DNA from: Methylocella sp.
GTDB taxonomy: Bacteria; Pseudomonadota; Alphaproteobacteria; Rhizobiales; Beijerinckiaceae
Direction of reading: 5' to 3'
Assembly: GCA_037200525.1 (NCBI GenBank)
Contig: JBBCGG010000001.1
Location: 459,526 to 523,525, forward strand
Length of the DNA: 64,000 nt
The position numbers and the translations under genes are program-made. Within the stretch, counting starts at the first letter, position 1; each line of letters starts with the position of its first letter. Shown here in pieces: positions 45,953-56,405 of this stretch. The notes under the pieces are model-generated. The model was not told the origin of the DNA and did not search any database. It saw nothing but the letters and a program-made list of their open reading frames with translations.

Positions 45953-47560
45953 ATGATTAATGAGGCTGTTTTTTTTAATCCTTCATTCCGAGCCGAGCGT
46001 TTAGGCCTCAAAAATGCGAAAAGCATTTTTCACAACCTCGAAGCTCCACAGCTTTACGAAGAAGCAATCCGTCGCGGCGAGGCCCGGCTCGCCAAAGGCG
46101 GCGCCCTCGTCGCCGAAACCGGCGTTCATACTGGCCGCTCGCCGAAGGATAAGTTCACCGTCCGCGATGCGCTCACCGATCAAGTCATCTGGTGGGACAA
46201 TTCGAATGCGATGACTCCAAAGCACTTCGAAACGCTATACGATGATATGCTCTCCCATACCGCCGGGCTCGACCTCTTCGAGCAGGATCTTTACGCCGGC
46301 GCCGAGCCGGCGCATCGGCTAAAGGTTCGCGTCATCACGCAATATGCTTGGCATTCGCTGTTCATTCGCAACCTGCTGATCCGCCCTTCTCCCGAAGAAG
46401 CGGAGGCCTTCATCGCCGATCTGACGATCCTCGATCTGCCGAGCTTTACCGCCGACCCCGCGCGCCACGGCTGCCGGTCGCAGACGGTCATCGCTGTCGA
46501 TTTCAGCCGCAAGATGGTGCTGATCGGAGGGACGAGCTACGCCGGCGAAATCAAGAAATCCGTTTTCGGCTACCTCAATTTCGCGCTGCCGCAAAAGGGC
46601 GTGATGCCGATGCATTGCTCCGCCAATGTCGGCGCGGATGGCACCTCGACGTTGTTCTTCGGCCTTTCGGGCACCGGCAAGACGACGCTGTCGGCCGACG
46701 CCTCGCGCATCTTGATCGGCGACGACGAGCATGGCTGGAGCGAGAACGGCGTTTTCAATTTTGAGGGCGGCTGCTACGCCAAGGCGATCAGATTATCGCG
46801 CGAGGCGGAGCCGGAAATTTTTGCGACCTCCGAGCGGTTTGGCTCGATCATGGAAAACGTCGCGCTCGATCCACTGACGCGCGCGCCCAACTTCAACGAT
46901 GATTCGAGAACCGAGAATACGCGCATCGCCTACCCGCTCGATTTTATCGCCAACGCCTCGGCGACGGGGCGCGCCGGCCATCCGAAAAACATTGTGATGC
47001 TCACCTGCGACGCCTTTGGCGTGTTGCCGCCGATCGCCAAGCTCGACGCCGCGCAAGCGATATATCATTTCCTTTCCGGCTACACCGCAAAGGTGGCGGG
47101 GACGGAAAAGGGCGTCAGCGAACCGCAGGCGACCTTCTCGAGCTGTTTTGGCGCCCCCTTCATGCCGCGCCATCCTTCCGTTTACGGCAATTTTCTGCGC
47201 GACCTCATCGCCGAGCATGGCGTCGACTGCTGGCTCGTCAACACCGGCTGGACCGGCGGCAAATATGGCGTTGGCCGGCGCATGCCGATCAAGGCGACGC
47301 GGGCGCTGCTCGCCGCCGCGCTCTATGGTTCGCTCGCCAAGGCCCGCTTCCGCGTCGATCCTATTTTCGGCCTCTATGCGCCGACGGCAGTTCCGGGAAT
47401 TGAGTCCGCAATTCTCGATCCTGTGCAGACTTGGGCCTCAAGGGAAGACTTCGCCGCTGCCGCCGCTAAACTCGTCGGCATGTTCCGCGCCAATTTCGTG
47501 AAGTTCGAAGCCCACGTTGACGCCAAAGTCATCGAAGCCCAACCAAGGCTCGCGGCGTGA
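45953..47560 (+). CDS. pckA: phosphoenolpyruvate carboxykinase (ATP)
   Basis: 535 aa, normal length. It converts oxaloacetate and ATP to PEP and CO2, the gateway of gluconeogenesis. P-loop GLSGTGKT (237-244), the metal/oxaloacetate region [28 protein letters not shown] written in parts as kinase-2 site, Arg in [12 protein letters not shown] and the adenine region [12 protein letters not shown] are intact. It is convergent with glpK (42 bp between stops). Expected to be induced on C4 acids, acetate or amino acids; serine deaminase and xylose degradation in this window would feed the same node. Confidence 0.97.
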   Translation: MINEAVFFNPSFRAERLGLKNAKSIFHNLEAPQLYEEAIRRGEARLAKGGALVAETGVHTGRSPKDKFTVRDALTDQVIWWDNSNAMTPKHFETLYDDMLSHTAGLDLFEQDLYAGAEPAHRLKVRVITQYAWHSLFIRNLLIRPSPEEAEAFIADLTILDLPSFTADPARHGCRSQTVIAVDFSRKMVLIGGTSYAGEIKKSVFGYLNFALPQKGVMPMHCSANVGADGTSTLFFGLSGTGKTTLSADASRILIGDDEHGWSENGVFNFEGGCYAKAIRLSREAEPEIFATSERFGSIMENVALDPLTRAPNFNDDSRTENTRIAYPLDFIANASATGRAGHPKNIVMLTCDAFGVLPPIAKLDAAQAIYHFLSGYTAKVAGTEKGVSEPQATFSSCFGAPFMPRHPSVYGNFLRDLIAEHGVDCWLVNTGWTGGKYGVGRRMPIKATRALLAAALYGSLAKARFRVDPIFGLYAPTAVPGIESAILDPVQTWASREDFAAAAAKLVGMFRANFVKFEAHVDAKVIEAQPRLAA

Positions 47561-47602
47561 TCAGGCTGGACCGCCGATGATAGCAGCGGAAACAATGCGC
47601 AT

Positions 47603-49111
47603 TTATTCGTTCGGCTCCAGCAAGACGCGCGCGAGCGCGTCCCGCCAACCCTTGAGCCGCTGTTGCCGCACGTTCTCTTGCATGGCTGGCCGGAAACTAC
47701 GGTCAAGCCGCCATCTCTGCGCAAAGCTCTCCGGCCCAGGATAGACGCCGGCCTGCCAGCCGGCGAGAACCGCAACTCCGAGCGCCGTGGTCTCCCGCAG
47801 CACCGGCCGGTCGACGGGCGCATCGAGCACGTCGGCCAAGAACTGCATCGTCCAATCGCTCGCGGACATGCCGCCGTCGACTCTGATGACAGGCCGGGAC
47901 TCGCGCATCAATGCATCGCCGGCATCGGCGAACATCGCCTCGAGCAGATCGAAGGTCTGATAGCCGATGCTTTCCAGCGCCGCGCGCGCCAGTTCTTTGC
48001 GCGTCGCGCCGCGCGTCAGGCCCGTGATCGCGCCGCGCGCATTGCTGTTCCAGTGCGGCGCGCCAAGGCCCGCGAAAGCGGGGACGATATAGACCGCCTG
48101 CTCCTGATCGGCCTGCGCCGCGAGTTCTTCGGTTTCGGCTGAAGACGCCACAACGCCAAGCGAATCGCGCAGCCATTGTACGGTGGCCCCTGCTGCGAAA
48201 ATCGAGCCCTCAAGGGCATAGCAGCGGGATCCTCCCCATTGATAGGCGATCGTGGTTAGCATGCGATGTCGCGAAGCGACCGCCGCAGCCCCCGTATTCA
48301 GCAACACGAAGCCGCCGGTGCCATATGTCGCCTTCACCATTCCGGGCGCAAGGCAGGCCTGGCCGATCAGCGCCGCTTGCTGGTCGCCAGCGATTGCGCG
48401 GACCGATAATGGCGCGCCAAAATGGCTGGCTTTCGTCACGCCGAACTCCGCGGCTGTGTCGCGCACCTCCGACAGAAGCCCGGCCGGGATGCGAAATAGA
48501 TGCAGCAGTTCATCGTCCCAGGCGCCGGTATGAATGTTGAGCAGCATGGTGCGGGACGCATTGGTCGCGTCGGTCGCATGGACCGCGCCATCCGTGAGGC
48601 GCCAGACCAGGTAAGCATCGACAGTGCCGAAGGCCAGCAGGCCCGCCTCCGCCTGCGCCCGCGCACCGGGAACATTATCCAGCAGCCAACTGAGCTTCGT
48701 CGCTGAAAAATAGGGATCGAGCAGAAGCCCGGAGCGTTCGATCACCGTCTTCTCGGCGCCTTCGGCCTTGAGGCGCGCGCAGAGTTCGGCTGTGCGGCGA
48801 TCCTGCCAAACAATGGCGTTGTAGATCGGCTTGCCTGTTTCGCGGCTCCAAACCAGCGTCGTCTCGCGCTGATTGGCGATGCCGAGCGATGCCAGATCGC
48901 CCGCCTGCAAGCCGGCCCTGCTTAGGACATCGCGAACGGTGGCGAGCGTTGTCCGCCACAAATCCTCGGGATCATGCTCGATCCATCCAGGATGAGGAAA
49001 GATCTGCCGGAATTCCTGCTGCGCGATGTGCAACGGCATCGCATCCGCACCAAAAATGATGGCGCGGGTTGACGTCGTTCCCTGATCGACGACGAGGACG
49101 TAAGGCTTCAT
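47603..49111 (-). CDS. glpK: glycerol kinase
   Basis: 502 aa from ATG 49111; a TTG two codons earlier is in frame but has no better ribosome site. FGGY kinase: N-terminal [16 protein letters not shown] (phosphate-binding), [28 protein letters not shown] in pieces as the glycerol site, [12 protein letters not shown], the ATP-binding [11 protein letters not shown] and FAGLGAPHW, and the second FGGY signature [11 protein letters not shown]. Makes sn-glycerol-3-phosphate. No glpF or glpD is nearby, so it is an isolated gene here. Confidence 0.95.
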   Translation of the reverse strand: MKPYVLVVDQGTTSTRAIIFGADAMPLHIAQQEFRQIFPHPGWIEHDPEDLWRTTLATVRDVLSRAGLQAGDLASLGIANQRETTLVWSRETGKPIYNAIVWQDRRTAELCARLKAEGAEKTVIERSGLLLDPYFSATKLSWLLDNVPGARAQAEAGLLAFGTVDAYLVWRLTDGAVHATDATNASRTMLLNIHTGAWDDELLHLFRIPAGLLSEVRDTAAEFGVTKASHFGAPLSVRAIAGDQQAALIGQACLAPGMVKATYGTGGFVLLNTGAAAVASRHRMLTTIAYQWGGSRCYALEGSIFAAGATVQWLRDSLGVVASSAETEELAAQADQEQAVYIVPAFAGLGAPHWNSNARGAITGLTRGATRKELARAALESIGYQTFDLLEAMFADAGDALMRESRPVIRVDGGMSASDWTMQFLADVLDAPVDRPVLRETTALGVAVLAGWQAGVYPGPESFAQRWRLDRSFRPAMQENVRQQRLKGWRDALARVLLEPNE

Positions 49112-49244
49112 CGGCAAGGTCCCACGCTGGCGTCTCCTGGGTAGACATATTTCACGGAAAGCGGCGGCGATAGGCCGCCGCGATCCGCGTTCCCCACTCC
49201 CCCGATAGAGCCCGAAATTGAAGGCGATCGAGACGCCAGCCCGA

Positions 49245-50231
49245 TCACCAGCGCTGGTGGACGTGTGGCTTGATGTCCTGGTCGTAAATGGTCTTGAGTT
49301 CGGCCATGGCCTCCGCGGAAAGTTTCGGCAGATCGGCGGCCTCGGCGTTAGACCGAGCCTGGGCGGCGTTGCGGGCGCCAGGGATCGCGACTGTTACGGC
49401 GTCGAACATCAATATCCAGCGGAGCGCGAACTGCGCCATCGTCGCGGATCCGCCTACAAGCGGGCGGATCCGCTCTACCGCGGCGAGGCCTGTCTCATAT
49501 GGCACGCCCGAGAAAGTCTCGCCGACGTCGAAGGCCTCGCCGTTGCGATTGAACTGCCGGTGGTCCGTTTCCTCGAACTTCGTGTCCGCACGGAATTTGC
49601 CGGCTAGCAGACCGCTCGCCAAGGGGACGCGCGCGATAATCGCGACATTCTTCTTTTTGGCGGCGTCGAAGAAAAGCTCGGCCGGACGCTGGCGAAAAAT
49701 GTTGAAGATGATCTGGACGCTGACGACGCCAGGATACTCGATCGCCTTCAGCGCCTCATCGATGCGTTCGACGCTGACGCCGTAGTTGCGAATCTTGCCC
49801 TCGGTCGCCAGGCGATCGAGCGCTCCAAACACTTCCGGCTGATGATAGAGGTCGGTCGGCGGGCAATGGAGCTGCACGAGATCGAGCGTCTCAATATTGA
49901 GGTTCACAAGGCTGCGTTCTATCCAGCCCCTGAGGTTCTCATAGGTATAGCCATCCACGGTCTGTTTGGGCAGCCTTCTGCCTGCCTTGGTGGCGATGAA
50001 CGGAGCCTTGCCTCCGCGCTCTTTCATGACGCGCGCGATCAATTTCTCCGATCGCCCGTCGCCGTAGACATCCGCCGTGTCGATGAAAGTCATGCCGCAA
50101 TCCAGAGCCTCGTTCAACGCGGCGATGGCGTCTGCGTCATCGACCTTACCCCAGCTGGCTCCTATGGCCCATGCCCCAAAGCCGATTTCACTGACGTCCC
50201 GACCTGTCCGTCCAAATACTCTCGATCGCAT
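49245..50231 (-). CDS. aldo/keto reductase, sugar-locus neighbour
   Basis: 328 aa. AKR tetrad: Asp and Tyr in [12 protein letters not shown], Lys in FIATKAGRR, His in [10 protein letters not shown]; also [10 protein letters not shown] and a C-terminal [18 protein letters not shown] cofactor segment. It is clearly different from the AKRs at 1679 and 20545. Same strand as the xylose genes but 299 bp downstream of the FAH gene, so it may have its own promoter. Similar AKRs serve as sugar or lactone dehydrogenases in other non-phosphorylating pathways; this role here is inference only. Confidence 0.9.
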   Translation of the reverse strand: MRSRVFGRTGRDVSEIGFGAWAIGASWGKVDDADAIAALNEALDCGMTFIDTADVYGDGRSEKLIARVMKERGGKAPFIATKAGRRLPKQTVDGYTYENLRGWIERSLVNLNIETLDLVQLHCPPTDLYHQPEVFGALDRLATEGKIRNYGVSVERIDEALKAIEYPGVVSVQIIFNIFRQRPAELFFDAAKKKNVAIIARVPLASGLLAGKFRADTKFEETDHRQFNRNGEAFDVGETFSGVPYETGLAAVERIRPLVGGSATMAQFALRWILMFDAVTVAIPGARNAAQARSNAEAADLPKLSAEAMAELKTIYDQDIKPHVHQRW

Positions 50232-50530
50232 TCCGTTCTCCTTTGCGGACGCCCGCTCGACGGGATGGCAACTTCAATGTCGCTCGACATCCACCGTCCA
50301 GGCACATATCAGGGAGCAAGATTATATGACGATAATACTCCAATAAGCGCCGCGGCAGGATCGCGCCATACCAGCCAAGCGCTCGGCTCCACCGGCCAAG
50401 GCTCTTATAGCGCGGCGAGATGATTGCGCGCCGCTTGCAGCGCTCAACAGCAAATCGGCGGCGCTTCCCCTTGAGCTGGCGGCGCTTTATGCGCCGCGCT
50501 AAAGCTCATTTTTCAAACGACGCAAGAATC
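50232..50530. other. intergenic, no recognised element
   Basis: 299 bp between the FAH gene and the downstream AKR gene, both on the minus strand. Presumably holds the AKR promoter. I see no gene, no clear promoter and no hairpin with T-run. Confidence 0.35.
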
Positions 50531-51379
50531 CTACGCCGCCGCGATTGTGACCTGCGTCTGCTCGCCGAGTCCTTCGATGCCGAGCCTCATGGTCTGCTGG
50601 GGTTTCAGGAAAATAGGCTCGGGCTTGATCCCCATGCCGACGCCCGGAGGCGTCCCGGTCGAAATGATGTCGCCGGGCTGAAGGCTCATGAATTGTGAAA
50701 TGTAGGAAACCAGGAAGCGCACGGGGAAGATCATGGTGCGAGTCGATCCGTCCTGTCGCTTCACGCCATCGACGGTGAGCCACATCGCCAAATTTTGGGG
50801 ATCTGCGACTTCGTCCCGGGTGACGAGCCAGGGTCCGATAGGTCCAAAGCTGTCGGCCGACTTACCCTTGGTCCACTGGCCGCCCCGTTCTGTTTGGAAA
50901 GCGCGTTCGGACACATCATTGACCAAGCAATAACCGGCGACGTGATCCATGGCCGCGGCCTCGGCGACATAGCGCGCCTCCTTGCCGATCACGACCCCGA
51001 GCTCCACCTCCCAGTCCGTCTTGTTCGAGCCGCGCGGGATAATCACGTTATCGTTCGGCCCCGTGATGGCGCTGGTCGCTTTCATGAACAGGATCGGCTC
51101 CTTCGGAATAGGGGACCCGGTCTCCGCCGCATGATCGGCATAGTTGAGGCCAATGCAAATGAACTTGCCGACCTTGGCGACGCAAGGACCAAGCCGCGAC
51201 GATGCGGATGCAAGCGGCAGCGCCTTGATGTCGGCGGCGGCGATCCGCCTCAGACCTTCGGGCAAGAGCGCCGCTCCGCCGATGTCGTCCACCACCGACG
51301 ACAGATCGCGGATCTGCCCGTCATTATCCAGAATGCCGGGCTTTTCTGACCCGGGAGCTCCGTAGCGAAGAAGTTTCAT
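50531..51379 (-). CDS. FAH-family hydrolase (short ureidoglycolate-lyase/diketo-acid type)
   Basis: 282 aa. Fumarylacetoacetate hydrolase fold: an N-terminal cap (MKLLRYGAPGSEKPGILD), then KFICIGLNYADHAAETG, and metal ligands Glu124 and Glu126 (DWEVELGVVIG) and Asp155 (CLVNDVSER). SLQPGDIISTGTPPGVGMG closes the site. Related enzymes split 2,4-diketo-3-deoxy sugar acids (L-fuconate or L-rhamnonate routes) or ureidoglycolate. It is far shorter than the ~385-aa XylX dehydratase of Caulobacter's xylose pathway. It lies 98 bp after xylC on the same strand. A role in cleaving an oxidised 3-deoxypentonate is plausible but unproven. Confidence 0.9.
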   Translation of the reverse strand: MKLLRYGAPGSEKPGILDNDGQIRDLSSVVDDIGGAALLPEGLRRIAAADIKALPLASASSRLGPCVAKVGKFICIGLNYADHAAETGSPIPKEPILFMKATSAITGPNDNVIIPRGSNKTDWEVELGVVIGKEARYVAEAAAMDHVAGYCLVNDVSERAFQTERGGQWTKGKSADSFGPIGPWLVTRDEVADPQNLAMWLTVDGVKRQDGSTRTMIFPVRFLVSYISQFMSLQPGDIISTGTPPGVGMGIKPEPIFLKPQQTMRLGIEGLGEQTQVTIAAA

Positions 51380-51477
51380 GCCAATGCCTTGATGTTGCGG
51401 TTTACGAAGAAGCGTTCAGGAGTTCACGCCGGTTCTCACGGGCGCCTTACCTTGATGACGATGAGTTCATGTCCGAT

Positions 51478-52365
51478 CTATAACAGACATTCAACCGTGC
51501 AAAGGTTTTGTGGCATTCCGGGCTTTTGGGAACGGAAAGAGAACAGCGCGCCCGCGAGCGGCTGCCCTGAGCGCTCGACGCTCGTCAGCCCTTTCCATGC
51601 GGTCGTGACATAGACATCGCGAAGGTCATTTCCGCCAAACGCCAATTTGGTCACATTTGCGCAAGGCAATCGGACTGTGTCTATTAGTTCGCTATCCGGC
51701 GAATAGCGATCAATGCGCCATCCGCCATACATTGCGACCCAGACAAAGCCGTCCGCATCGACGGCCATGCCATCCGGGAAGCCGGTCCCTTCGATTTGAA
51801 CGAAGGGTCTTTTGCGCGAAAGCACGCCAGCATCGTTGAGGTCGAACGCATACACGATCCGTTTGAGCGTGTCCGCGTGGTACAACGTATGCCCGTCCGG
51901 GCTTATCGCGGGTCCATTGGTGATGACATAACCATCATCCTGAACGGTCAACCCGCGATCGTCGCAAAGCCGGTACAGGGAGCCGCTGCGCTCGCTTTCA
52001 CCATCGTGCATCGATCCAAACCACAATCGTCCGCGACTGTCGACGTGACCATCATTGAGCCGATTGCCTTCAATGCTTCCTTCAACCTCGACTTTCTTCG
52101 CAACCTCGCCGGAGCGCGTATCGAGCCGATAGAGACCGCCCGGCAAACCACAAATCAGGTTTCCGTCTTTCAGCGGCGCGATAAAACCCGGCTGATCGGG
52201 CATCGCCCAGCTATTTTTTTTGCCGCTTTCGACAAAAAGGGAATGCACCTTCCTGCCCTTGATATCGACGAAGTACACGGCGCGCTCTTCCTCGCGCCAA
52301 ATTGGTCCCTCGCCGAGTTCGGCGCCGACCGCCCATACGCAATCTGAAACTGGAGTGACGCTCAT
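51478..52365 (-). CDS. xylC: SMP-30 family lactonase, xylonolactonase-like
   Basis: 295 aa from ATG 52365, overlapping the xylB stop by 4 bp (ATGA). Six-bladed propeller of the gluconolactonase/regucalcin family: Glu19 (AELGEGPIW), the NRLNDGHVDSRGRLWFGSMH metal/substrate motif, NGPAISPDGHTLYHADTL, and DGMAVDADGFVWVAMYGG. The pattern, including MHDGE and the order of these motifs, agrees closely with Caulobacter XylC. It hydrolyses D-xylono-lactone to D-xylonate. Coupling to xylB supports the assignment. Confidence 0.9.
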   Translation of the reverse strand: MSVTPVSDCVWAVGAELGEGPIWREEERAVYFVDIKGRKVHSLFVESGKKNSWAMPDQPGFIAPLKDGNLICGLPGGLYRLDTRSGEVAKKVEVEGSIEGNRLNDGHVDSRGRLWFGSMHDGESERSGSLYRLCDDRGLTVQDDGYVITNGPAISPDGHTLYHADTLKRIVYAFDLNDAGVLSRKRPFVQIEGTGFPDGMAVDADGFVWVAMYGGWRIDRYSPDSELIDTVRLPCANVTKLAFGGNDLRDVYVTTAWKGLTSVERSGQPLAGALFSFRSQKPGMPQNLCTVECLL

Positions 52366-53129
52366 GCTCCGTACCATCCTGCATCGACAAAATAGCTCCG
52401 CCCCGAACAGCGCGAGGAATCATCCGAGGCCAAGAACAGCGCCATCGCTGCGACGTGCTCTGGGTCGATGCGCTGCGGAAGGCATTGCGCTGCAATGATT
52501 CGCGCCTCGCTCTCCGGCGACTGCCAAAGCTTCATTTGCCGCGGCGTGTGCACTGCGCCAGGAACAATGCAATTTACTCGTATGCCGGAACCGCCGAGGT
52601 CGCGCGCCAGGCCACGCGTCAAACCCTCAATGGCCGCCTTAGCAGTCATATAGATCGAGAGGTTGGCGAGAGCGACGTGCCACGAAACAGACCCGAGGTT
52701 CAAGATCACGCCCTTTCCCATCGCGCGCATCCCAGCCGCGACGGCCTGAGCGCAAAAGAACTGGTGACGCAGATTTACGGCGATCCGTTCATCCCAATAT
52801 GCTGGGCTGACGCCGCCAAACTCATGGCGATCATCGTTGGCCGCATTATTTATGAGCGCTTCAACGGTTCCGGCCCTTCTTGCTATATCCGCGAAGACGG
52901 CGTCGATTTCGGCCACATTGACAAGATTGCATGGAAGGAAAAGCGGCGGGTGCGGCGCAGTGCGCAAAGCATGCTCCAATTCCCGCGATTCCTTTTCAGC
53001 GATATCGAGAAAGCAGACTTTTGCGCCTTGCCGCGCGAACGCCTCGACCATTGCGGCGCCGAGCCCCGTTCCGCCGCCCGTGATGACCACCAGCTTGTTC
53101 GCCAGACTTGGATAAATTGCAGAAGACAT
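52362..53129 (-). CDS. xylB: D-xylose 1-dehydrogenase (SDR family)
   Basis: 255 aa short-chain dehydrogenase. NAD-binding TGGGTGLGAA (17-26), catalytic Ser147/Ser149, Tyr160 and Lys164 (GSVSWHVALANLSIYMTAK), and a C-terminal SGRSYFVDAGWYGA. The start MSSAIYPSL, NAANDDRHEF, YWDERIAVNLRHQFFCAQAV and IIAAQCLPQRI.PEHVAAMALFLASDD agree closely with Caulobacter crescentus XylB as I remember it. It oxidises D-xylose to D-xylono-1,4-lactone with NAD+. First gene of the minus-strand run xylB-xylC-FAH. Ribosome site GGAAA, weak. Confidence 0.92.
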   Translation of the reverse strand: MSSAIYPSLANKLVVITGGGTGLGAAMVEAFARQGAKVCFLDIAEKESRELEHALRTAPHPPLFLPCNLVNVAEIDAVFADIARRAGTVEALINNAANDDRHEFGGVSPAYWDERIAVNLRHQFFCAQAVAAGMRAMGKGVILNLGSVSWHVALANLSIYMTAKAAIEGLTRGLARDLGGSGIRVNCIVPGAVHTPRQMKLWQSPESEARIIAAQCLPQRIDPEHVAAMALFLASDDSSRCSGRSYFVDAGWYGA

Positions 53130-53599
53130 ATTTGTTTCCGGTTGCGATCAGCTGACTTCGGAAGCGAGGTAGGTTGGCTTAAAAATTAGGGCGAACGCTG
53201 GGCCACCCGCGCGCGGACGCCGCTGGATTGGCGACTTCTGGCGGAGCAGTCGAAACGTCAACATTTAGGGAGCGCCTTGATCCCAACGATGCAGGTTCCG
53301 ATCGTTCGATTTTTCCTTCATCTGCGCGGCCGAAAGGCTCGGGACAGATCGCATGATCGCCCAGTCTCTTCGACTGCTATTGAATTCGTTTTGATTAGTA
53401 TTCTTTGTGTCCGCTTCATTCTTCCAGAAAAGCTGAGGTTACTTTTGGAGAATGAAGGTTTTGCAGATTTTAGTCTGCTCGTTCACCACCCTAGACGCGA
53501 GATTTGATAAAATCACCTCGCTATTTTTGATTGCTTGCCACGCATAATTACAGATCAGTTATTGAGTGTCAAGCGCGCAGCGTCGGCATAGCCTCGCCG
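53130..53599. other. intergenic between ROK regulator and xylB
   Basis: 470 bp. Should contain the xylB promoter, reading left. One weak minus-strand -35-like TTGACG near 53260 has no convincing -10. The part 53370-53570 is AT-richer than the rest. A 76-codon plus-strand frame here has no ribosome site and no known family. No copy of the TAGAT-N6-ATCTA element found before xylF was noticed here. Confidence 0.4.
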
Positions 53600-54913
53600 T
53601 CATGGGGAATGGCGGCGGGCGTGCGGCAGCCGCATCTGGTCCTGCCGACCCATTCCAATATGGGCGCCGTTCACGGGGCGCCACGGTTTCCGATAGATGC
53701 CCTCGAGCACCAACGAGGCGGCGCCCCGTGCCCAGACTTCATCGGTCCAATCGTGGAAAATGATTTCGCACCGGCCGCGCAAGACGGCGAGAGTATTTGT
53801 CGCGACCGCAGCGCGAAGCGAGGGCTCGATCAAGTCCACGGCGCACATGCTGGTTCCGGAAATAATGACCTTTGCCGGGTCGATGATATTGATCAGATTG
53901 GCGATTCCCATCCCAAGAATTTCCCCGACCGTCGCAAATATCCGTTGGAGGCTGGCATCCCCGGCGCGCGCCCGTTGCACGAGGCCCGCGACAGCCGCCT
54001 CGACAGCGGTTTCGTCATCCGCCGGGGGCAGTTCCATCACCTTCCGCGCCTCACGCAAGATGGCGTAGTCAGCCGTGAAGGCCTCGATGCATCCAGTCTG
54101 GCCGCAACGGCAGCGCGGCCCGTTGCGATCAATTTTGGAGTGCCCGAACTCAGTGCCCATCAGGTGATGGCCGCGGAAGAGTTCGCCATTCAGGAAGAGC
54201 CCCATGCCAATGCCGGCCTCTACGGTGACGACGACGAAATTATCGACGTCTTGCCCATAGCCAAACCAGCGCTCGGCGAGCGCCAGCAGATTGGCGTCGT
54301 TCTCGATGGTAACCGCTACGCCCAAGCGCTGCCGCAACATTTCGGCGAACGGCACCGGCATCGGATCGGCTGCGAGTATGGGGCTCCAATGGGAAATCCC
54401 GGCCGTGGAATCGATGAAGCCCGGAAGGCCAACGCCAATTCCGGCAATTTGGCGAAGATCGAGTCCAGCGCTAGCCACAACCGCACGAACTCCGTCGTCG
54501 AGAAGATTGGCGATGGCCTCGGGTCCCAGTCGCCAGGGCCTTATCGGGAGCACCAAGCTCGCCAGCAGATCGGCGCGCAAATTGGAGACGATCAGCGAAA
54601 CCTGATGCATCGCCAGTTTCGCGCCGACGACATTAGCCCCATTTGGATTTAAGCGCAGCAGGCTGGTCGGTCTGCCCCGCGCGGCGACGGCCGAGGCATC
54701 GCTCTCGTCATCATAGATAACGCCCTCCTGGAGCAGCGCCGCGATCACTGCCGAAACGGTCGTGCGGCTCAACCGCGCGTGCTTGCCGATGTTGAAGCGG
54801 GAGACGGGCTCAAACCGCCGGATCGTGTCCAGGATATGGAAGCGGTTGATCGCTCTGATGAGCTCCGCGTCGCCGGTCTGAATCGCGTGCATGCTCAAAT
54901 TTTTCTCCGCCAT
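53600..54913 (-). CDS. xylR: ROK-family xylose regulator (XylR-like)
   Basis: 437 aa. Residues ~20-80 form a winged helix-turn-helix (LDTIRRFEPVSRFNIGKHAR, LSRTTVSAVIAALLQEGVI). The ROK sugar-binding half follows with GIGVGLPGFIDS, VTIENDANLLALAE, TVEAGIGMGLFLNG, and the zinc motif GHSKIDRNGPRCRCGQTGCIE (read in two parts: His, then CxCGxxGC). The C-terminus continues ~25 residues beyond the usual end, basic in character. Placed between the catabolic genes and the divergent xylFHG transporter, it is very likely the local repressor responding to xylose. A perfect 12-bp palindrome sits just before its start. Confidence 0.9.
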   Translation of the reverse strand: MAEKNLSMHAIQTGDAELIRAINRFHILDTIRRFEPVSRFNIGKHARLSRTTVSAVIAALLQEGVIYDDESDASAVAARGRPTSLLRLNPNGANVVGAKLAMHQVSLIVSNLRADLLASLVLPIRPWRLGPEAIANLLDDGVRAVVASAGLDLRQIAGIGVGLPGFIDSTAGISHWSPILAADPMPVPFAEMLRQRLGVAVTIENDANLLALAERWFGYGQDVDNFVVVTVEAGIGMGLFLNGELFRGHHLMGTEFGHSKIDRNGPRCRCGQTGCIEAFTADYAILREARKVMELPPADDETAVEAAVAGLVQRARAGDASLQRIFATVGEILGMGIANLINIIDPAKVIISGTSMCAVDLIEPSLRAAVATNTLAVLRGRCEIIFHDWTDEVWARGAASLVLEGIYRKPWRPVNGAHIGMGRQDQMRLPHARRHSP

Positions 54914-54918
54914 CGATC

Positions 54919-54930
54919 CTGATTAATCAG
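54919..54930. promoter_or_regulatory. palindrome before the ROK gene
   Basis: CTGATTAATCAG, a perfect 12-bp palindrome five bases upstream of the xylR start codon. It could be an autoregulatory operator blocking the ribosome-binding/transcript start region. It differs in sequence from the xylF element. Confidence 0.45.
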
Positions 54931-55194
54931 TGACACATTTTGTCTGGCTTGTCGGCAAAAATAATCGGATTGCCCAATAGGCCGCTTGACCGCAGCAGGC
55001 CGTCTTCGCTCAGACGCCCCTGGTAAATAATTTCGATTACAGCACGGTCATGACGTTGACACCGACTGTCAGTGCTGCAATTATGTACGCCTTGTTTGCA
55101 CAACGTGAGTAACGTTTGCGGATAGGCTATATCAAGATCGCGCTGTATTGACGATCGCGCCAAAAGCAAAGAGGCTGAGCTAAAAAAGCCAGCC

Positions 55195-55224
55195 TTGAAG
55201 CAAATAGATCTAATAATCTATACT
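55195..55224 (+). promoter_or_regulatory. xylFHG promoter with overlapping operator-like repeat
   Basis: TTGAAG (55195-55200), 18-bp spacer, TATACT (55219-55224), 37 bp before the xylF start. The inverted repeat TAGAT-N6-ATCTA (55205-55220) fills the spacer and touches the -10 box, the classic place for a repressor site. The ROK protein encoded next door is the natural candidate to bind it. Strong GGGAGGAAG ribosome site follows before 55262. Confidence 0.65.
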
Positions 55225-55261
55225 ATAAGAAAATCTAAATAAATAAAATCCGGGAGGAAGT

Positions 55262-56332
55262 ATGATAAATCCGAGGAGGATCGCCGCTGGAATTGTGTGC
55301 GCGGGCTTGGCGCTGGGCATAGGCGCGGTGGGGGGCGTCAAATTAGCCAAAGCGGCAGACAAAAAGGTCATCGTCGGCGTCAGCTGGTCGAATTTTCAAG
55401 AAGAGCGTTGGAAGTTGGACGAGGCGGCGATCAAGGCTGAGCTCGCCAAGCTTGGCGCGGACTATATCGGCGCCGATGCGCAGAGTTCGCCATCGAAACA
55501 GCTCTCCGACATCGAAAGCCTGATTGCGCGCGGCGCTTCGGCGTTGATTATTCTGGCGCAAGACACTGACGCAATCCAACCGGCCATCGCCAACGCCAAG
55601 GCGGAACGCGTTCCCGTCGTCGGCTACGACCGTCTTATTGAAGCGCCTGGCATTTTCGGCGTGACCTTCGATAACCGCGAGGTCGGCCGGCTCCAGGCGG
55701 CGGATGTCCTCAAGGTCGCGCCCAAAGGCAACTTCGTCTTCCTCAAGGGTTCTTCGACCGACACCAACGCCGATTTTGTCCACGCCGGACAAATCGACGT
55801 TCTGAAACCCTCGATCGATTCAGGCGCCATCAAAGTGGTGGGCGAGGAATATACGCCGGGTTGGCTGCCTGAAAATGCGCAGCGCGAGATGGAGCAAATT
55901 CTTACAAAGACGGGGAATAAGGTCGACGCCGTCGTCGCCTCCAACGATGGCATGGCGGGCGGCGCAGCGGCCGCGCTGGCGGCGCAGGGGCTAGCCGGCA
56001 TACCGCTCTCGGGTCAAGACGCCGATAAGGCGGCTTTGAACCGGGTCGCGCGCGGTCTGCAGACCGTCAGCGTCTGGAAAGATTCGCGCCTCCTTGGCGC
56101 GACAGCTGCCGACGCCGCCGTGGCGATGGCGAAAGGCGCGGCGCCTGATGGTCTGCCGAACACGCAGAAATTCAACGAAGGACCAAAAAAAGTTGTTTTG
56201 GACGTTGAGTTCTTGAAGCCGATCTCGATCACCAAGGACAATCTCGACGTCGTGATCAAGGCGGGCTGGGTGACCAAAGACGCAGTATGCCAGGGAGTGG
56301 ATCCCGCCAAGGGACCCGCCGCCTGCAAATAG
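55262..56332 (+). CDS. xylF: D-xylose ABC transporter, periplasmic binding protein
   Basis: 356 aa with signal peptide ([20 protein letters not shown], cleaved near AKAADKK). CUT2-type sugar-binding protein: [130 protein letters not shown] and [11 protein letters not shown] follow E. coli XylF segment by segment as I recall it. The conserved xylose-contacting Arg, Asp and Asn residues lie in these blocks. First gene of the xylFHG operon. Confidence 0.93.
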   Translation: MINPRRIAAGIVCAGLALGIGAVGGVKLAKAADKKVIVGVSWSNFQEERWKLDEAAIKAELAKLGADYIGADAQSSPSKQLSDIESLIARGASALIILAQDTDAIQPAIANAKAERVPVVGYDRLIEAPGIFGVTFDNREVGRLQAADVLKVAPKGNFVFLKGSSTDTNADFVHAGQIDVLKPSIDSGAIKVVGEEYTPGWLPENAQREMEQILTKTGNKVDAVVASNDGMAGGAAAALAAQGLAGIPLSGQDADKAALNRVARGLQTVSVWKDSRLLGATAADAAVAMAKGAAPDGLPNTQKFNEGPKKVVLDVEFLKPISITKDNLDVVIKAGWVTKDAVCQGVDPAKGPAACK

Positions 56333-56405
56333 GCGAGCGGACGGGCTGGCTCGCGTCAGCCCCTCAACAATAGTTATGCCTGCCAAAAATCGGGGAGATC
56401 GTCCT

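Noticed and set aside
50531-51379. FAH gene called XylX (2-keto-3-deoxy-xylonate dehydratase)
   Set aside because: It is about 100 residues shorter than XylX and has the motifs of the short hydrolase/ureidoglycolate-lyase branch.
53531-54652. 373-codon plus-strand frame opposite the ROK gene
   Set aside because: Shadow of the ROK regulator, whose HTH and zinc motifs are complete on the minus strand.
55080-55125. AACGT...AACGTT as a LacI-type operator before xylF
   Set aside because: The two halves are direct rather than inverted repeats, and the promoter with the better inverted repeat lies 80 bp further down.
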